Of a stretch of DNA of 64,000 nt, positions 34,637 through 44,265 are shown piece by piece. The stretch covers positions 253,428,739-253,492,738 of the forward strand of contig JALIGW010000002.1 in the NCBI GenBank assembly GCA_023053685.1. Reading direction: 5' to 3'. How positions within the stretch are numbered: position 1 is the stretch's first letter; each line of letters begins with the position of its first letter. Source of the DNA: Diadophis punctatus similis. Lineage: Eukaryota > Chordata > Lepidosauria > Squamata > Dipsadidae. The position numbers and the translations under genes are program-made. The notes below the pieces were generated by a model. It was given only the letters and a program-made list of their open reading frames with translations, was not told where the DNA came from and did not search any database.

Positions 34637-34678
34637 AAATAAATAAATAAATAAATGAATAAATAAATAAATAAATAA

Positions 34679-34717
<39 letters not shown>

Positions 34718-34718
34718 T
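34637..34718. repeat. (AAAT)n-(ACAG)n microsatellite
   Basis: About 40 bp of AAAT followed by about 42 bp of ACAG units at the 3' end of the LINE copy. Confidence 0.95.
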
Positions 34719-35261
34719 TGGACGGGAGCTGCTTCTGGTCTGTTCTTCCTTGACCAATGTTTAGCTTCTCACTCCCTCATTCACGCCATACTTACTAAGC
34801 ATACTTAACCGTCACTGAGCGATTAAGGGGCACACCCTTCATTTTTTCTTTTCAAAGAAAAAAAATGTACACACCTGCTAACTGTGGGGTTTTCCCAGCT
34901 GGGTTTAATGTCTTCTTCCTGGTTACATAAGCCACAGCACACTGAGAATTGAAACGGGTGATTTATATATATTTTTAAAAAATCTAACGTCAGCCGTCAT
35001 ATCATGACAGTGAAAACAAGGAAGAATGCAGATTATAGAAAAGATTGAACAACACTTTCTCTCTCTTCCCCCACCCCACCCACCCCTATTTGCTGAAATC
35101 TGGTGGCAAATTGCCAAGAATGGATGGTTTGGGTTATATTATTTGAATGAATTGTGCTTCAGAGCAGGCCTAATGTTTTAAAATTATGAACTGTTGATGG
35201 TTTTATAGCTACCATGCAGTTTTCCAGGCCAAAGTACAGAACTGGTTTGCAGTGAATAACA
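34719..35261. other. Apparently unique sequence
   Basis: No repeat recognised. It contains a short palindrome TTTTCTTTTCAAAGAAAAAA at about 34842. Function unknown. Confidence 0.35.
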
Positions 35262-35462
35262 GAATAAGAGTTGGAAGGGACCCTAGAGGTCTTCTAGTCC
35301 AACCCCCTGCTCAAGCAGGAAATGCTATACCGTTTCAGACAAATGGGTTGTCCAGTCTCTTCTTAAAATCCTCCAGTGATGAAGCACTCACAACGCCTGG
35401 AGGCAAGACGTTTCAATGATTAATTGTTCTCACTGTCAGGAAACTTCTCCTTAATTCTAGAA
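35262..35462 (-). mobile_element. CR1 LINE 3' fragment
   Basis: The reverse complement of CR1 3'UTR (GAGTTGGAAGGGACCCTAG, CTTCTAGTCCAACCCCCTGC) and the last codons (TTCTCCTTAATTCTAG). Confidence 0.9.
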
Positions 35463-35666
35463 CTACCTGTTTTATATTTTATTTCATTATATGGTATGAT
35501 TAATGTCAACATTGTAGATTGTCTGGAGTCCTATCAACTGAGGTGATAAGCACATCAAGTAAATGTTGTTTTTAACCATTTAGTTGTGTCCAACTCTTGG
35601 TAACTTTATACTAAATAATCTATTAAATAAGTGATATTAAATTTTAAAAAGACAGACGGTCCTAAA

Positions 35667-36637
35667 CAGTGGTGAAATCCAATTTTTTTTACTACCAGTT
35701 CTGTGGGCTTGGCTTGGTGGGCATGGTGTGGCTTGGTGGGCATGGCTTGGTGGGTTTGGCAGGGGAAGGATACTGCAAAATCTCCATTCCCACCCCACTC
35801 TGGGGCCAGCCAGAGGTGGTATTTGCCAGTTCTCCAAATTACTCAAAATTTCCGCTACCGGTTCTCTGAACTACTCAAAATTTCCGCTACCGGTTCTCCG
35901 AACTACTCAAAATTTCCGCTACCGGTTCTCCGAACTACTCAAAATTTCCACTACCCATTCTCCAAACTACTCAAAATTTCCGCTACCGGTTCTCCGAACT
36001 ACTCAAAATTTCCGCTACCGGTTCTCCGAACTACTCAAAATTTCCGCTACCGGTTCTCCGAACTACTCAAAATTTCCGCTACCCATTCTCCAAACTACTC
36101 AAAATTTCCGCTACCGGTTCTCCGAAATACTCAAAATTTCCACTAGCGGTTCTCCGAACTACTCAAAATTTCCACTACCGGTTCTCCGAACTACTCAAAA
36201 TTTCCGCTACCCATTCTCCAAACTACTCAAAATTTCCGCTACCGGTTCTCCGAACTACTCAAAATTTCCGCTACCGGTTCTCCGAACTACTCAAAATTTC
36301 CACTACCAGTTCTCCGAACTACTCAAAATTTCCACTACCCATTCTCCAAACTACTCAAAATTTCCGCTACCGGTTCTCCGAACTACTCAAAATTTCCGCT
36401 ACCGGTTCTCCGAACTACTCAAAATTTCCGCTACTGGTTCTCCGAACTACTCAAAATTTCCGCTACCCGTTCTCCGAACTACTCAAAATTTCCGCTACCG
36501 GTTCTCCGAACTACTCAAAATTTCCGCTACCGGTTCTCCGAACTACTCAAAATTTCCACTACCGGTTCTCCGAACTACTCAAAATTTCCGCTACCGGTTC
36601 TTCAGAACCTGTCAAAACCTTTTAGATTTCACCCCTG
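35667..36637. mobile_element. hAT-like MITE carrying a 32-bp minisatellite
   Basis: The ends CAGTGGTGAAATCC and GATTTCACCCCTG, with perfect 8-bp flanks GTCCTAAA (35659-35666 and 36638-36645). Almost the whole interior is the 32-bp tandem array at 35822-36612. The unit contains GCTACCGGTTCTCCG, the subterminal motif of this hAT group. Confidence 0.93.
35822..36612. repeat. 32-bp minisatellite, about 24-25 units
   Basis: Unit AACTACTCAAAATTTCCG plus CTACCGGTTCTCCG with a few variant units (TACCCATTCTCCAA recurs at intervals). Because 32 is not a multiple of 3 and the unit lacks stops in all three forward frames, it yields a spurious 368-residue frame (35728-36834). Confidence 0.97.
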
Positions 36638-36653
36638 GTCCTAAATCTAGGAG

Positions 36654-36999
36654 GGAAGGAAGCCCCATCCTGCCCATCCTGGCTGGCAGTTCTGCTCCCC
36701 TTGCTCTTCTGGGTTCCGGCATGCCAGCCACCTGGTCTTCACGCATGCAGGGGCACCAGAAACCAAAAGAACAGCCACCCGGTGTGCATGTGTGTGCCAG
36801 GAAGATGATCTTCCGGTTTCTGGCACGCGCATGAGCACCAGGCGGCTGCTCTTTCGGTTTCTGGTACTCCCACGCACGTAAAGACCAGCTGGCCGGCATG
36901 CCGGAACCCGGAAAAGCAATGGGCGATGGCTCCATGTGCCTGGAGAGATGGCTCTGTGTGCCGCTTCTGGCACGCATGCCATAGGTTCGGCATCATGGT
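36654..36999 (-). mobile_element. hAT-like MITE, GTGATGGCGAACC family, decayed
   Basis: On the minus strand it begins near ATGATGCCGAACCTATGGC and continues through GTGCCAGAAGCGGCACAC. Flanks TCTAGGAG/TCTAGAAG agree at 7 of 8. The other terminal repeat is not recognisable. Confidence 0.6.
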
Positions 37000-37009
37000 T
37001 CTAGAAGGT

Positions 37010-37090
37010 TACCAATTAATTAATTAATTAATTAATTAATTAATTAATTAATTAATTAATTAATTAATTAATTAATTAATTAATTAATTA
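37010..37090. repeat. (ATTA)n microsatellite
   Basis: About 80 bp of uninterrupted TTAA/ATTA tetramers, self-complementary and able to form a cruciform. Confidence 0.97.
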
Positions 37091-37203
37091 TGATGCGGTC
37101 TATCTCGGACCCAAGTCCAACCTGGCAGGGTTGTTGTTTCAGGAACAACTGGAGGCAGTTCTACTGATTCTGCTTTAAACCCCTGGAGAGAAGAACGGAT
37201 ATA

Positions 37204-37527
37204 CCGTATTATTCCCCCCCCCCCAAAAGAGGCTGAAAATTTGGGTGAGTCTTATACTCCAAATGTAGCTTTTTTCGAAGCTTTTTTCCCCCAGCCCTAA
37301 TGAGGTGCTAACGATCTTCCCGGCTTGTAGGATTTTTTCATTCCTACTCCCTCCAAAGAAGGTTTTTTAAAGCCCTAACCAGGGAATAAAATAATGTGCT
37401 GAAGCTGACCAGACTAAGGATGCTAGCCAGATGAATACCTGGTAGGCAGATTTTTCCCCCTATTTTCCTCCCCCAAAACTAAGGTGCGTCTTATACTCCG
37501 GTGCGTCTTATACTCCAAAACATACGG
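37204..37527. mobile_element. MITE with TATAAGACGCACC termini, TA duplication
   Basis: Shorter second copy of the element at 1426-1893, in opposite internal orientation: CCGTATTATTCCC at left, GGTGCGTCTTATACTCC and CATACGG at right, TA on both sides. Confidence 0.8.
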
Positions 37528-37845
37528 TAAATTTAAAACCTCCGGGAAAGTTTCTTGCATAACATCTATTTATACTCTCATTTCTTCCCTTTTATCTTGG
37601 CTCGGGTTTAAGTTCTTCATTTATTTTCCTTTTTTGATTCTGCCTGTTTAGCTTTTTGTCCTGCTGTTTCCTTCACTCAGCAAAGCGAAGCCCAAAAGAA
37701 AAAAAGAAAAAACTACAAACCAATCAAACATTCAGATACACCCATTGTTCTTAGCTATAGCTCCTCTTTCTTGGCAATCTTACTCAGCATGGCTGGCCCT
37801 GACACAATTGATCAGAAAAATCTTTAATACAGGTAATCTTGATTT
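37528..37845. other. Unassigned
   Basis: AT-rich, no feature supported. Confidence 0.4.
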
Positions 37846-37852
37846 ACAACCG

Positions 37853-38037
37853 TGGTGGGTTCCTACCGGTGCGGTCCACTCTATCGCACCGGTAGCGGCG
37901 GGCTGGTGACGTCACCAAGAGGTTACCGACCCAGTGCTGTTGGTTGCCAATCCCTAGGAGCCACCATCTTTTTTTCAGAATTTCTGGGCTTTTTTTTCTT
38001 CCTGCGCATGTGCGGAAGCAAAATTGCGCTGAAATCT
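37853..38037 (+). mobile_element. hAT-like MITE, GTGGGTTCC family, left part only
   Basis: Starts GTGGTGGGTTCCTACCGGTG with CGGTAGCGG and GACGTCACC, then CTGCGCATGTGCGGAAGC. It is cut off where the CR1 fragment begins. Confidence 0.75.
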
Positions 38038-38191
38038 ATTTCTGAGAGGGATCTTGGAGTCTTGGTAGACAGCCAACTAAATATGAGCCAGCAGTGTGCA
38101 GCAGCAGCCAAAAAGGCCAACACAGTTCTGAGCTGCATAAATAGATGGATACAATCAAGGACCAGAGAGGTACTAGTACCACTCTATAAAG
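38038..38191 (+). mobile_element. CR1 LINE fragment
   Basis: [20 protein letters not shown] through [11 protein letters not shown], then interrupted by the SPIN-like piece. The sequence is nearly identical to 38755-38905. Confidence 0.9.
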
Positions 38192-38320
38192 CAGTGGTTC
38201 CCAACCTGGGGGTCGGGACCCCTTTGGGGGGTCGAACGACCATTTCCCAGGGGTCGCCCTGGCGTCCTCAGCCCCCCCACTGCAACAAGCCTGGCCATCT
38301 TGCGGTGCTGAGGGCTAGGA
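38192..38320 (+). mobile_element. SPIN-like hAT, 5' end fragment
   Basis: CAGTGGTTCCCAACCTGGGG followed by GTCGGGACCCCTTTGG and GGTCGAACGACC and CAGGGGTCGCC matches, from memory, the 5' terminus of SPIN_NA-type elements. It fades into a (GGAA)n tract. No 3' end or duplication visible. Confidence 0.72.
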
Positions 38321-38332
38321 GAGGGAAGAAAA

Positions 38333-38455
38333 GGGAAGGAAGGAAGGAAGGAAGGAAGACCAGAGAGGGAGGAAGGAAGGAAGGAAGGAAGGAAGGAAGG
38401 AAGGAAGAGGAAGGAAGAGGAAGGAAGGGAAGGAGAGGAAGAAGAAGAATGTTAG
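38333..38455. repeat. (GGAA)n microsatellite
   Basis: About 120 bp of AAGG/GGAA with interruptions, between the SPIN-like piece and the next CR1 copy. Confidence 0.95.
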
Positions 38456-38519
38456 GTGGGAGGGTGAAAGGAAGGAAGCAAGGAAGAGAAAAAAGTGAGA
38501 GAGGGAAAGAAAGAAAGAG

Positions 38520-39430
38520 GAGAACTAGCAGGAGAACTAACCAAATTTGCAGATGACACCAAGCTGGCGGGAGTAGCAAACACCCCAGAGGACAGACTCA
38601 AAATCCAGAGGGACCTTGACAGACTCGAACACTGGGCCCAAACCAACAAAATGAAATTTAACACAGAGAAAAGTAAAATTCTGCACCTAGGCAAGAAGAA
38701 TCAAAAATACACATACAAACTGGGTGAAACCACACTCAATAGCAGCGATTGTGAGAGGGATCTTGGAGTCTTGGTAGACAGCCAACTAAATATGAGCCAG
38801 CAGTGTGCAGCAGCAGCCAAAAAGGCCAACACAGTTCTGAGCTGCATAAATAGAGGGATACAATCAAGGACCAGAGAGATACTAGTACCATTCTATAAAG
38901 CCTTGGTCAGACCACACCTAGAGTACTGCATCCAGTTTTGGTCACCACACTACAAAAAAGACATGGAAACCTAGAGAAAGAGGAGAAGAGAGCAACCAGG
39001 ATGATAAAGGGTCTAGAAAATAAAACATACAAAGAGCGGTTGCAGGAACTGAGCTTGGCCAGTCTGGCGAAGAGAAGGACCAGGGGTGACATGATAGCAG
39101 TGTTCCAATACTTGAGGGGATGCCACAGAGAGGAGGGGGTCAGTCTGTTCTCTATGGCACCAGAAAGCCAAACAAGGAATAATGGATGGAAGCTGACCAA
39201 GGAGAGATTCAACCTGGAAGTGAGGAGAAACTTTCTGACGGTGAGAGCGATCAACCAGTGGAACAGCTTGCCTGCGGAGGTTTTGAGAGCTCCAACACTT
39301 GCGACCTTCAAGGGGAGACTGGACTGCCATCTGTCTCAAATGATGTAGGAACTCCTGCTTGAGCAGGGGGTTGGACTAGATGACCTACATAAGATTCCTT
39401 CCAACTCTAATAATAAATCTAAAATCTAAA
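38520..39430 (+). mobile_element. CR1 LINE, longest copy in the window
   Basis: ORF2 from the catalytic region ([19 protein letters not shown], with the FADD motif typical of LINE reverse transcriptases) through [31 protein letters not shown], a small frameshift near 38970, and on to RAINQWNSLPAEVLRAPTL and LSQMM before the 3'UTR GGGGTTGGACTAGATGACC. It has a 5' truncation and a single frameshift, and is close to the parent consensus. Confidence 0.95.
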
Positions 39431-39566
39431 CATCAAGTTCAACCCTCATTGGAGTATTAGTACTTTCCCCAAGTTAAAAAAAAATCAAGACAATGAAATT
39501 TAAACTTTGCCTCTTCTTTAAGTTCTTTGAATTTCTCCAGTGTGTTGCAGAGATTTGGTCTAAGGA

Positions 39567-39705
39567 CAGGGCTGCCCATACTTGGCAACCTTAAGACTTG
39601 TGGACTTCAATTCCCAGAATTCCCCAGCCAGCATGGCGAATGGCTGAGGAATTCTGGGAATTGAATTCCACAAGTCTTAAAGTTGTCACGTTTGGATACC
39701 CCTAG
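39567..39705. mobile_element. Palindromic hAT-like MITE
   Basis: Arms GGACTTCAATTCCCAGAATT and its complement; ends decayed (CAGGGCTGCCCATACTTGGC and GGATACCCCTAG). Confidence 0.82.
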
Positions 39706-39910
39706 CTTAGGATATCCAGATTCAACTCCATTCTATTTTAGGAGATTCGCTTCAGGTTTTTTTCTTTGCAGTACACGTTTAAAAATGAGCAGAACTTTGA
39801 TAATACCATTGTTGCCACCATCTTGACTTCTTTGACCGCAACCTGTACAAACACCTACCCCAAAAAAACAAAAAACAAATGGGAACAAACCTTGTCTCTC
39901 ATAATACTTT

Positions 39911-40065
39911 AGAGCAGCTTTCCTTAACCAGGAAACCAACTTTAAGATGTATTGACAACTCCCAGAATTCCCCAACCAGCCAGCATGGCGAATGGCTGAC
40001 TGGGGAATTCTGGGAGTTGAAGTCCTCACATGGTATAAGCTGCCAAGGCTGAGAAAGACGGCATT
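39911..40065. mobile_element. Palindromic hAT-like MITE, old copy
   Basis: The left arm is partly deleted (GACAACTCCCAGAATTCC), the right arm intact (GGAATTCTGGGAGTTGAAGT, GCTGCCAAGGCTGAGAAAG). Confidence 0.75.
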
Positions 40066-40109
40066 AGTTTCAGGAGCCTATAATGTCTTCACTTGAAGAA
40101 TTAGTAACA

Positions 40110-40217
40110 CTGGCTGGCTGTCAAGTGTTCGAATTTTGATCGCATGACCATGCAGATACTGCAATGCTCATAGTTGGTAAATGAATAGTTGTAAGTTGAG
40201 GACTTCCTGTATAATAA
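40110..40217 (+). mobile_element. Tc1/mariner-like MITE, 3' remnant
   Basis: GTGTTCGAATTTTGATCGC through GAATAGTTGTAAGTTGAGG and ACTTCCTG then TA. Only the last third of the element. Confidence 0.7.
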
Positions 40218-40344
40218 CATCGGAAAGCCCCCCTCCATCCCATTACACCGTGTTTTCCATACTTTTTGAGACTGTCTGAATCAGTGGTGGCCAACCTTAA
40301 GCATACCATGCGGCAATTTTTTCACAGACAAGTTCAGATGCGCC

Positions 40345-41034
40345 TGTTGTGACCCAGCACCGCAACCCCCAGAAACACACACACACAACCGTTTGTGAGG
40401 CAAACAAAAAGGTTCCTTTTACTAATAAGGTTTCTTAGCAAAAACTCAGAGGTTTAAAAAGTCCAAAAACAACACAAACGGAAAGTCTCAAGGAATAAGG
40501 TTCTTTGGGTTACTTGAGGGTTAAATAGCACACCGACAAAAGTTCAAAGCAAGACTCATTAATTCTTCTCTTATCTGAACAACTTGGCTGGCTTCCCGGA
40601 ATAAAGCTGGCAGAAGCTGCTGTCTTCGATAAGATTCCCAAACAAACGTAGAAGTAAAACTCTGGACATGCCGCAGTCATTGATTCGTTGTTCTCAGCAG
40701 TGAGTACTAATTGCGCCGGCCTAATATAGGCACTGAAGGGCGTGGCCCAATTAGCCCTCACTGCTTCCTCCGATTAGACCGATGCTTACTCAGCCAATCC
40801 TGTCTTCTGGCTGCTCTGCGAGCTCTGGCATCCAGCATGGGTTCTTCATCTCCTGATGAAGCACTCTGCTGCGCAGGTGCAGAAGGTCCTGGGAGATCGT
40901 CCTGCTCTGGCACCGAGTCCTCATCACCAGCCGTCTCTGGTGCCAGGCACATGGGCTGGTACTGCTGCACCATGAGCGGCTCCACGTCCTCCGGATCCTC
41001 CATACTCGGCGCCGGACGCGGCCAAGGCACAACA
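40345..41034 (-). mobile_element. Solo LTR
   Basis: 690 bp bounded by the 7-bp inverted termini TGTTGTG and CACAACA and a 5-bp target duplication GCGCC (40340-40344 and 41035-41039). Minus-strand orientation is inferred from a TATA-like CCTATATTAGG at about 40724-40734 located mid-element, with U3 to its right. The U3 part holds an 80-residue open frame starting MEDPEDVEPLMV and ending in an arginine-rich tail. The 5-bp duplication fits Gypsy-type or class III endogenous elements; there are no internal genes. Confidence 0.88.
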
Positions 41035-41467
41035 GCGCCATACAACTCAAGCACATTTTTTACCCTCTTACTTTCACATTTGGGGTTGTAAAATAGAGAT
41101 GGGGCAGGATCTGCTTTGCTTAAGGGAGGAAAAGGAATAACTCAATCACGCAATTCAATTAATTAATTCACGCCATTTCAAAATTTGACAAACGTAATAT
41201 ATATTTAATCTTGAATCTGTCTTTCAATCACTCTCAATACAAAAACCACACTAGTACACTCAATAAAACAGTGCTTCAAACTCCACGCCACGATGGCTCA
41301 CTCAGAACTGACTGACCCTATCAAAAACTCGCCGCTCATTCGCACGTGACTTCAAACACATGATGTGTTGCTAGTGTGCAGTGTTTGCGATTGTTTGAGC
41401 AGGAACGCGCAATGGCAACACCGATAAAAATATTCGTACGTTTGTAAGCCCGCCTAAAGTAACATCA
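41035..41467. other. Remaining body of the outer hAT element
   Basis: Unique-looking sequence between the LTR and the L2 copy. It contains no recognised coding segment and presumably belongs to the element bounded at 40282 and 43875. Confidence 0.5.
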
Positions 41468-43497
41468 CCACCCCGTCTGACTTCAGTGAGGCAGTTGCTG
41501 TAATGTGCCGGTGCCTGGACGACATTAGGATCTGGATGGGGAGGAACAGACTCAGACTTAATCCCGACAAGACTGAGTGGCTTTGGGTATTGCCCCCTAA
41601 GGACTACGACAACTGTCCCTCCTTGGTTTTCGAGGGAGTGAAATTGACCCCCTCGGATCAGGTCCGCAACTTGGGGGTCCTCCTAGACCCACAGCTAAAA
41701 TTGGAGCATCATCTTTCTGCTGTGGCTAGGGGGGCCTTTACACAGGTTCGCCTGATGCACCAGTTGCGGCCATACCTGGAGAAGGAGGCTCTACTCACGG
41801 TCACTCATGCCCTTGTCACCTCCCGCCTGGACTACTGCAACGCGCTCTACATGGGGCTACCCTTGAAGAGTATCCGGAGACTTCAGTTGGTGCAAAATGC
41901 GGCTGCGCGTGCTGTGGTGGGTGTGCCTAGGTACACCCACGTGACACCTATACTCCGCCAGCTGCATTGGTTGCCCATCGGTCTCCGGGTCCAATTCAAG
42001 GTGTTGATCACCATCTTTAAAGCCCTTCATGGCTTAGGACCAGGCTACCTCCGGGACCGCATTCTGCCTCACACTTCCCTTCGACCGGTTAGGGCCCACA
42101 GAGTCGGCCTCCTCCAGGTCCCGTTGGCCAAACACTGCCGGCTGGTGGGCCCTAGGGTAAAGTGACCAGATTTTTTTTTAAGCGGGACGGGGGGCGGGCC
42201 CGCCTGGGCGCCATTTGTTTTTCCCTCTGCGCATGCGCAGAACGCTGCGCATGCGCAGAGGGCAAAACACAGCAAATGTTGGCGTCCAGGTGGGGGGGGA
42301 GGCAGGAGGGCGCTTGGATGCCTGGAGCTCGCGACAGGTAAGCTGCCGGCTGCCTCCTTTCCCCGTCTCCCGCCTCCCGTTCGTTGCTTGCCAGCCCGGC
42401 CGAAGGGGAGGCGGGAGGCGAGGAAAGGCCTCCCGAAGGGGAGGCGGGCTCCCGAAGGGCTGCCGGCTCCCGAAGGGGAGGCGGGAGGCCTTTCCTCGCC
42501 TCCCGCCTCCCCTTCGGGAGCCGGCAGCCCTTCGGGAGCCCGCCTCCCCTTCGGGAGGCCTTTCCTCGCCTCCTGCCTCCCCTTCGGGAGCTGCCCTGGG
42601 GCCGGGCTGGCAAGCAACGAACGGGAGGCGGGAGACGGGGAAAGGAGGCAGCCGGCAGCTTACCTGTCGCGAGCTCCAGGCATCCAAGCCCCGCGGTCTC
42701 CCGGTCGCCCACCCGGCCCCAGGGCAACGGCGGCAGCGAGGCGATGGGGGGAAGGAAGGGGAGGGGGACGAGGAAGGGCTGTTTGTGCCGCCGGAGGGGC
42801 CGCTCGTGAGCTCAAACCGGCGACGGCTCCTCGTCCCTCACCCCTCCCAACAGCAGCATCCCAACAGCAGCGGCGCCTCCGAGGGCGGGGCTAGGGATGG
42901 GGCAGGGGAAGGAGAGGAGGAGCAGCCCCCCTTCTCCCTCTCCCCAGCAGGCAGCCGCCTCGCTGAAATTCCGCCCGACTTGCTTCCGGTACCTCTCTTT
43001 TGCTTCCCCTTTTAAGGTGACCAGACGTCCCGCTGTTTCGGCATTCTTTTCAAAAAAGCGGGACTTTTTGAAAAGAATGCGGGACGCGGGACACACGCTT
43101 GAAAAGCGTGTCTGTCCCGCCAAAAGCGGGACGTCTGGTCACCTTACCCTAGGGGGAGAGCCTTCTCTGTGGCCGGCCCCGTGCTCTGGAACCAACTTCC
43201 CCCAGAGGCCCGAACTATCCCCTCTCTGCTGGCCTTCCGGAAAGCCGTTAAGACATGGCTCTTCTTGCAGGCTGGGGGTAGAGCCTAATCCACTCGAGTT
43301 CACCCCCAAGTATGTATGGTTGTTGAATGCCTGTTGGGTGATTTTAAATATTGAGTCTTTTAACTTTTATATTGCTTTTAAATATTATTTATGAATTGGT
43401 TATTCTGTATTTTTCTCTGTTGTACGCCGCCCTGAGTCCTCCGGGAGTTGGGCGGCATATAAGAATACCAAATAAATAAATAAATAAATCTCACAAG
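41468..43497 (+). mobile_element. L2-clade LINE, C-terminal half of ORF2, split
   Basis: A 220-residue open frame (41503-42165) covers the reverse transcriptase thumb and C-terminal domain: RLRLNPDKTEWLWV, NLGVLLDPQLKLEHHLSAVA, LDYCNALYMGLPLKSIRRL, HWLPIGLRVQFKVL. The hAT element at 42158-43146 splits it. The frame then resumes as ARTIPSLLAFRKAVKTWLF to a stop, and the 3'UTR ends GCCGCCCTGAGTCC with an (AAAT)n tail. It was intact over this part before the insertion. Confidence 0.94.
42158..43146. mobile_element. hAT-like non-autonomous element, GTGACCAGA family, copy 2
   Basis: The ends TAAAGTGACCAGA and TCTGGTCACCTTA, with the L2 sequence CCCTAGGG duplicated perfectly (42150-42157 and 43147-43154). 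Left palindrome of TGCGCATGCGCAGA as in the other copies. The core is a GC-rich inverted repeat: 42292-42400 is repeated in reverse at about 42610-42690, around stacked CCGAAGGGGAGGCGGGAGG units. The segment GCGACAGGTAAGCTGCC looks like an exon/donor junction, and about 42690-42900 is further unique GC-rich sequence. No transposase. Confidence 0.92.
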
Positions 43498-43574
43498 TTC
43501 CATTCTAAGGTTCAGACACTGAGAAGTTGAACATTACTGAAGGCTGTACGAATTGAACTGAGATCACTTTGGTA

Positions 43575-43734
43575 CACTGTTCCCTCTAAAGTGCACGGCC
43601 GCGTGGACGTGCACGTAATGAGAGAACGCCACGCGGAAGTTTCTAACTTCCACCCGCCATTTTCTAATTGCAGAGTCTGCGCACATGAAAAGAAAACACC
43701 GTGCGGCAGTTTTCTAATTTTACAGGGAACGTTG
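43575..43734. mobile_element. hAT-like MITE, GTTCCCTCTAAA type
   Basis: 160 bp, ends CACTGTTCCCTCTAAA and TTTTACAGGGAACGTTG, flanks CTTTGGTA/CTTTGGTG (7 of 8). Confidence 0.82.
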
Positions 43735-43883
43735 CTTTGGTGTTGAAAATATTAAGATGGATTCAGTTATGACACCTATTTTTTAAAAAATAAGTAGGCG
43801 CAAGGATGCAATGTGCCACTTGTAATCATCCAATATGCCACGTTTGGGGCATGCGCCATGGTTTGGCCACCCCTGGTCTGAAT

Positions 43884-44069
43884 CATACAGTACAGATCTG
43901 GGAGAGTAATGAATTATCCTGCCCACTTTATTCATGCTCAGAAACATCATTCCATTTGTTATAGAAAGCCAACTTTTAGGGCTAAAACCCATAGAAAGCG
44001 TAAAATGAAAGAATAGCTTGAATGACAGAGCGTGTCCAACAACAGCTTAGCAATGAGAATCTAAGACAG
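43884..44069. other. Unassigned flank
   Basis: Sequence to the right of the outer hAT element; no feature seen. Confidence 0.4.
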
Positions 44070-44265
44070 GCTGGCTCATTTTTCTTCCTCTAATTAGTCT
44101 CCTAATTACTAGGCTGTTTTGCTTAATTAAAACCACAGAGAGGCAGGAAAGGGGGGGGGATTTATTAGGGGTTCCACTCCTGTCTCCCAATCAGCGCTAA
44201 TTAATATCATCTCCAACTGCAGGCTTAATGAGCTGCTAATTAACCATGCAAGGAAAAGGATGAAT
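44070..44265. promoter_or_regulatory. Candidate conserved regulatory element with TAATTA cluster
   Basis: Single-copy-looking sequence with repeated homeodomain core sites: CTAATTAGTC, CTAATTACTAGG, CTTAATTAAAACC, CGCTAATTAATATC, GCTAATTAACC, plus CCAATCAGCG. Six or so TAATTA/TTAATTA motifs in about 180 bp in a window otherwise made of transposons suggests a bound element. The call is inference from motif density only. Confidence 0.45.

Larger units (their letters stand above)
33790..34677 (+). mobile_element. Rex1/CR1-group LINE, 3' fragment, with nested SINE
   Basis: Decayed ORF2 end: LGLDNLELRRLRSDLSLVHK, NVLPVNDYFNFN, LDCRKYNFCNRVVNVWNTLP, LSTVDLTRFLRG and a stop. The 3'UTR (GGGCGTGCATAAGCGCACC) is interrupted by the SINE at 34169-34528 and resumes to an (AAAT)n tail. 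Other copies are at 49565 and 53167. The exact clade is uncertain; the motif order fits the Jockey superfamily. Confidence 0.75.
40282..43875. mobile_element. hAT-like element, GTGGCCAACC family, expanded by nested insertions
   Basis: The ends CAGTGGTGGCCAACC and GGTTTGGCCACCCCTG are inverted repeats, and the outer flanks are a perfect 8-bp duplication GTCTGAAT (40274-40281 and 43876-43883). Inside lie a solo LTR (40345-41034), an L2 copy (41468-43497) that itself carries a hAT element (42158-43146), and another hAT MITE (43575-43734). Subtracting them leaves roughly 700 bp of original element. Confidence 0.9.

Noticed and set aside
35728..36834. 368-residue open frame with repeating NYSKFPLPVLRTTQNF units
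   Set aside because: It is a by-product of a 32-bp tandem repeat with no stop in any forward frame inside a MITE, continuing into another hAT remnant. No start context or domain.
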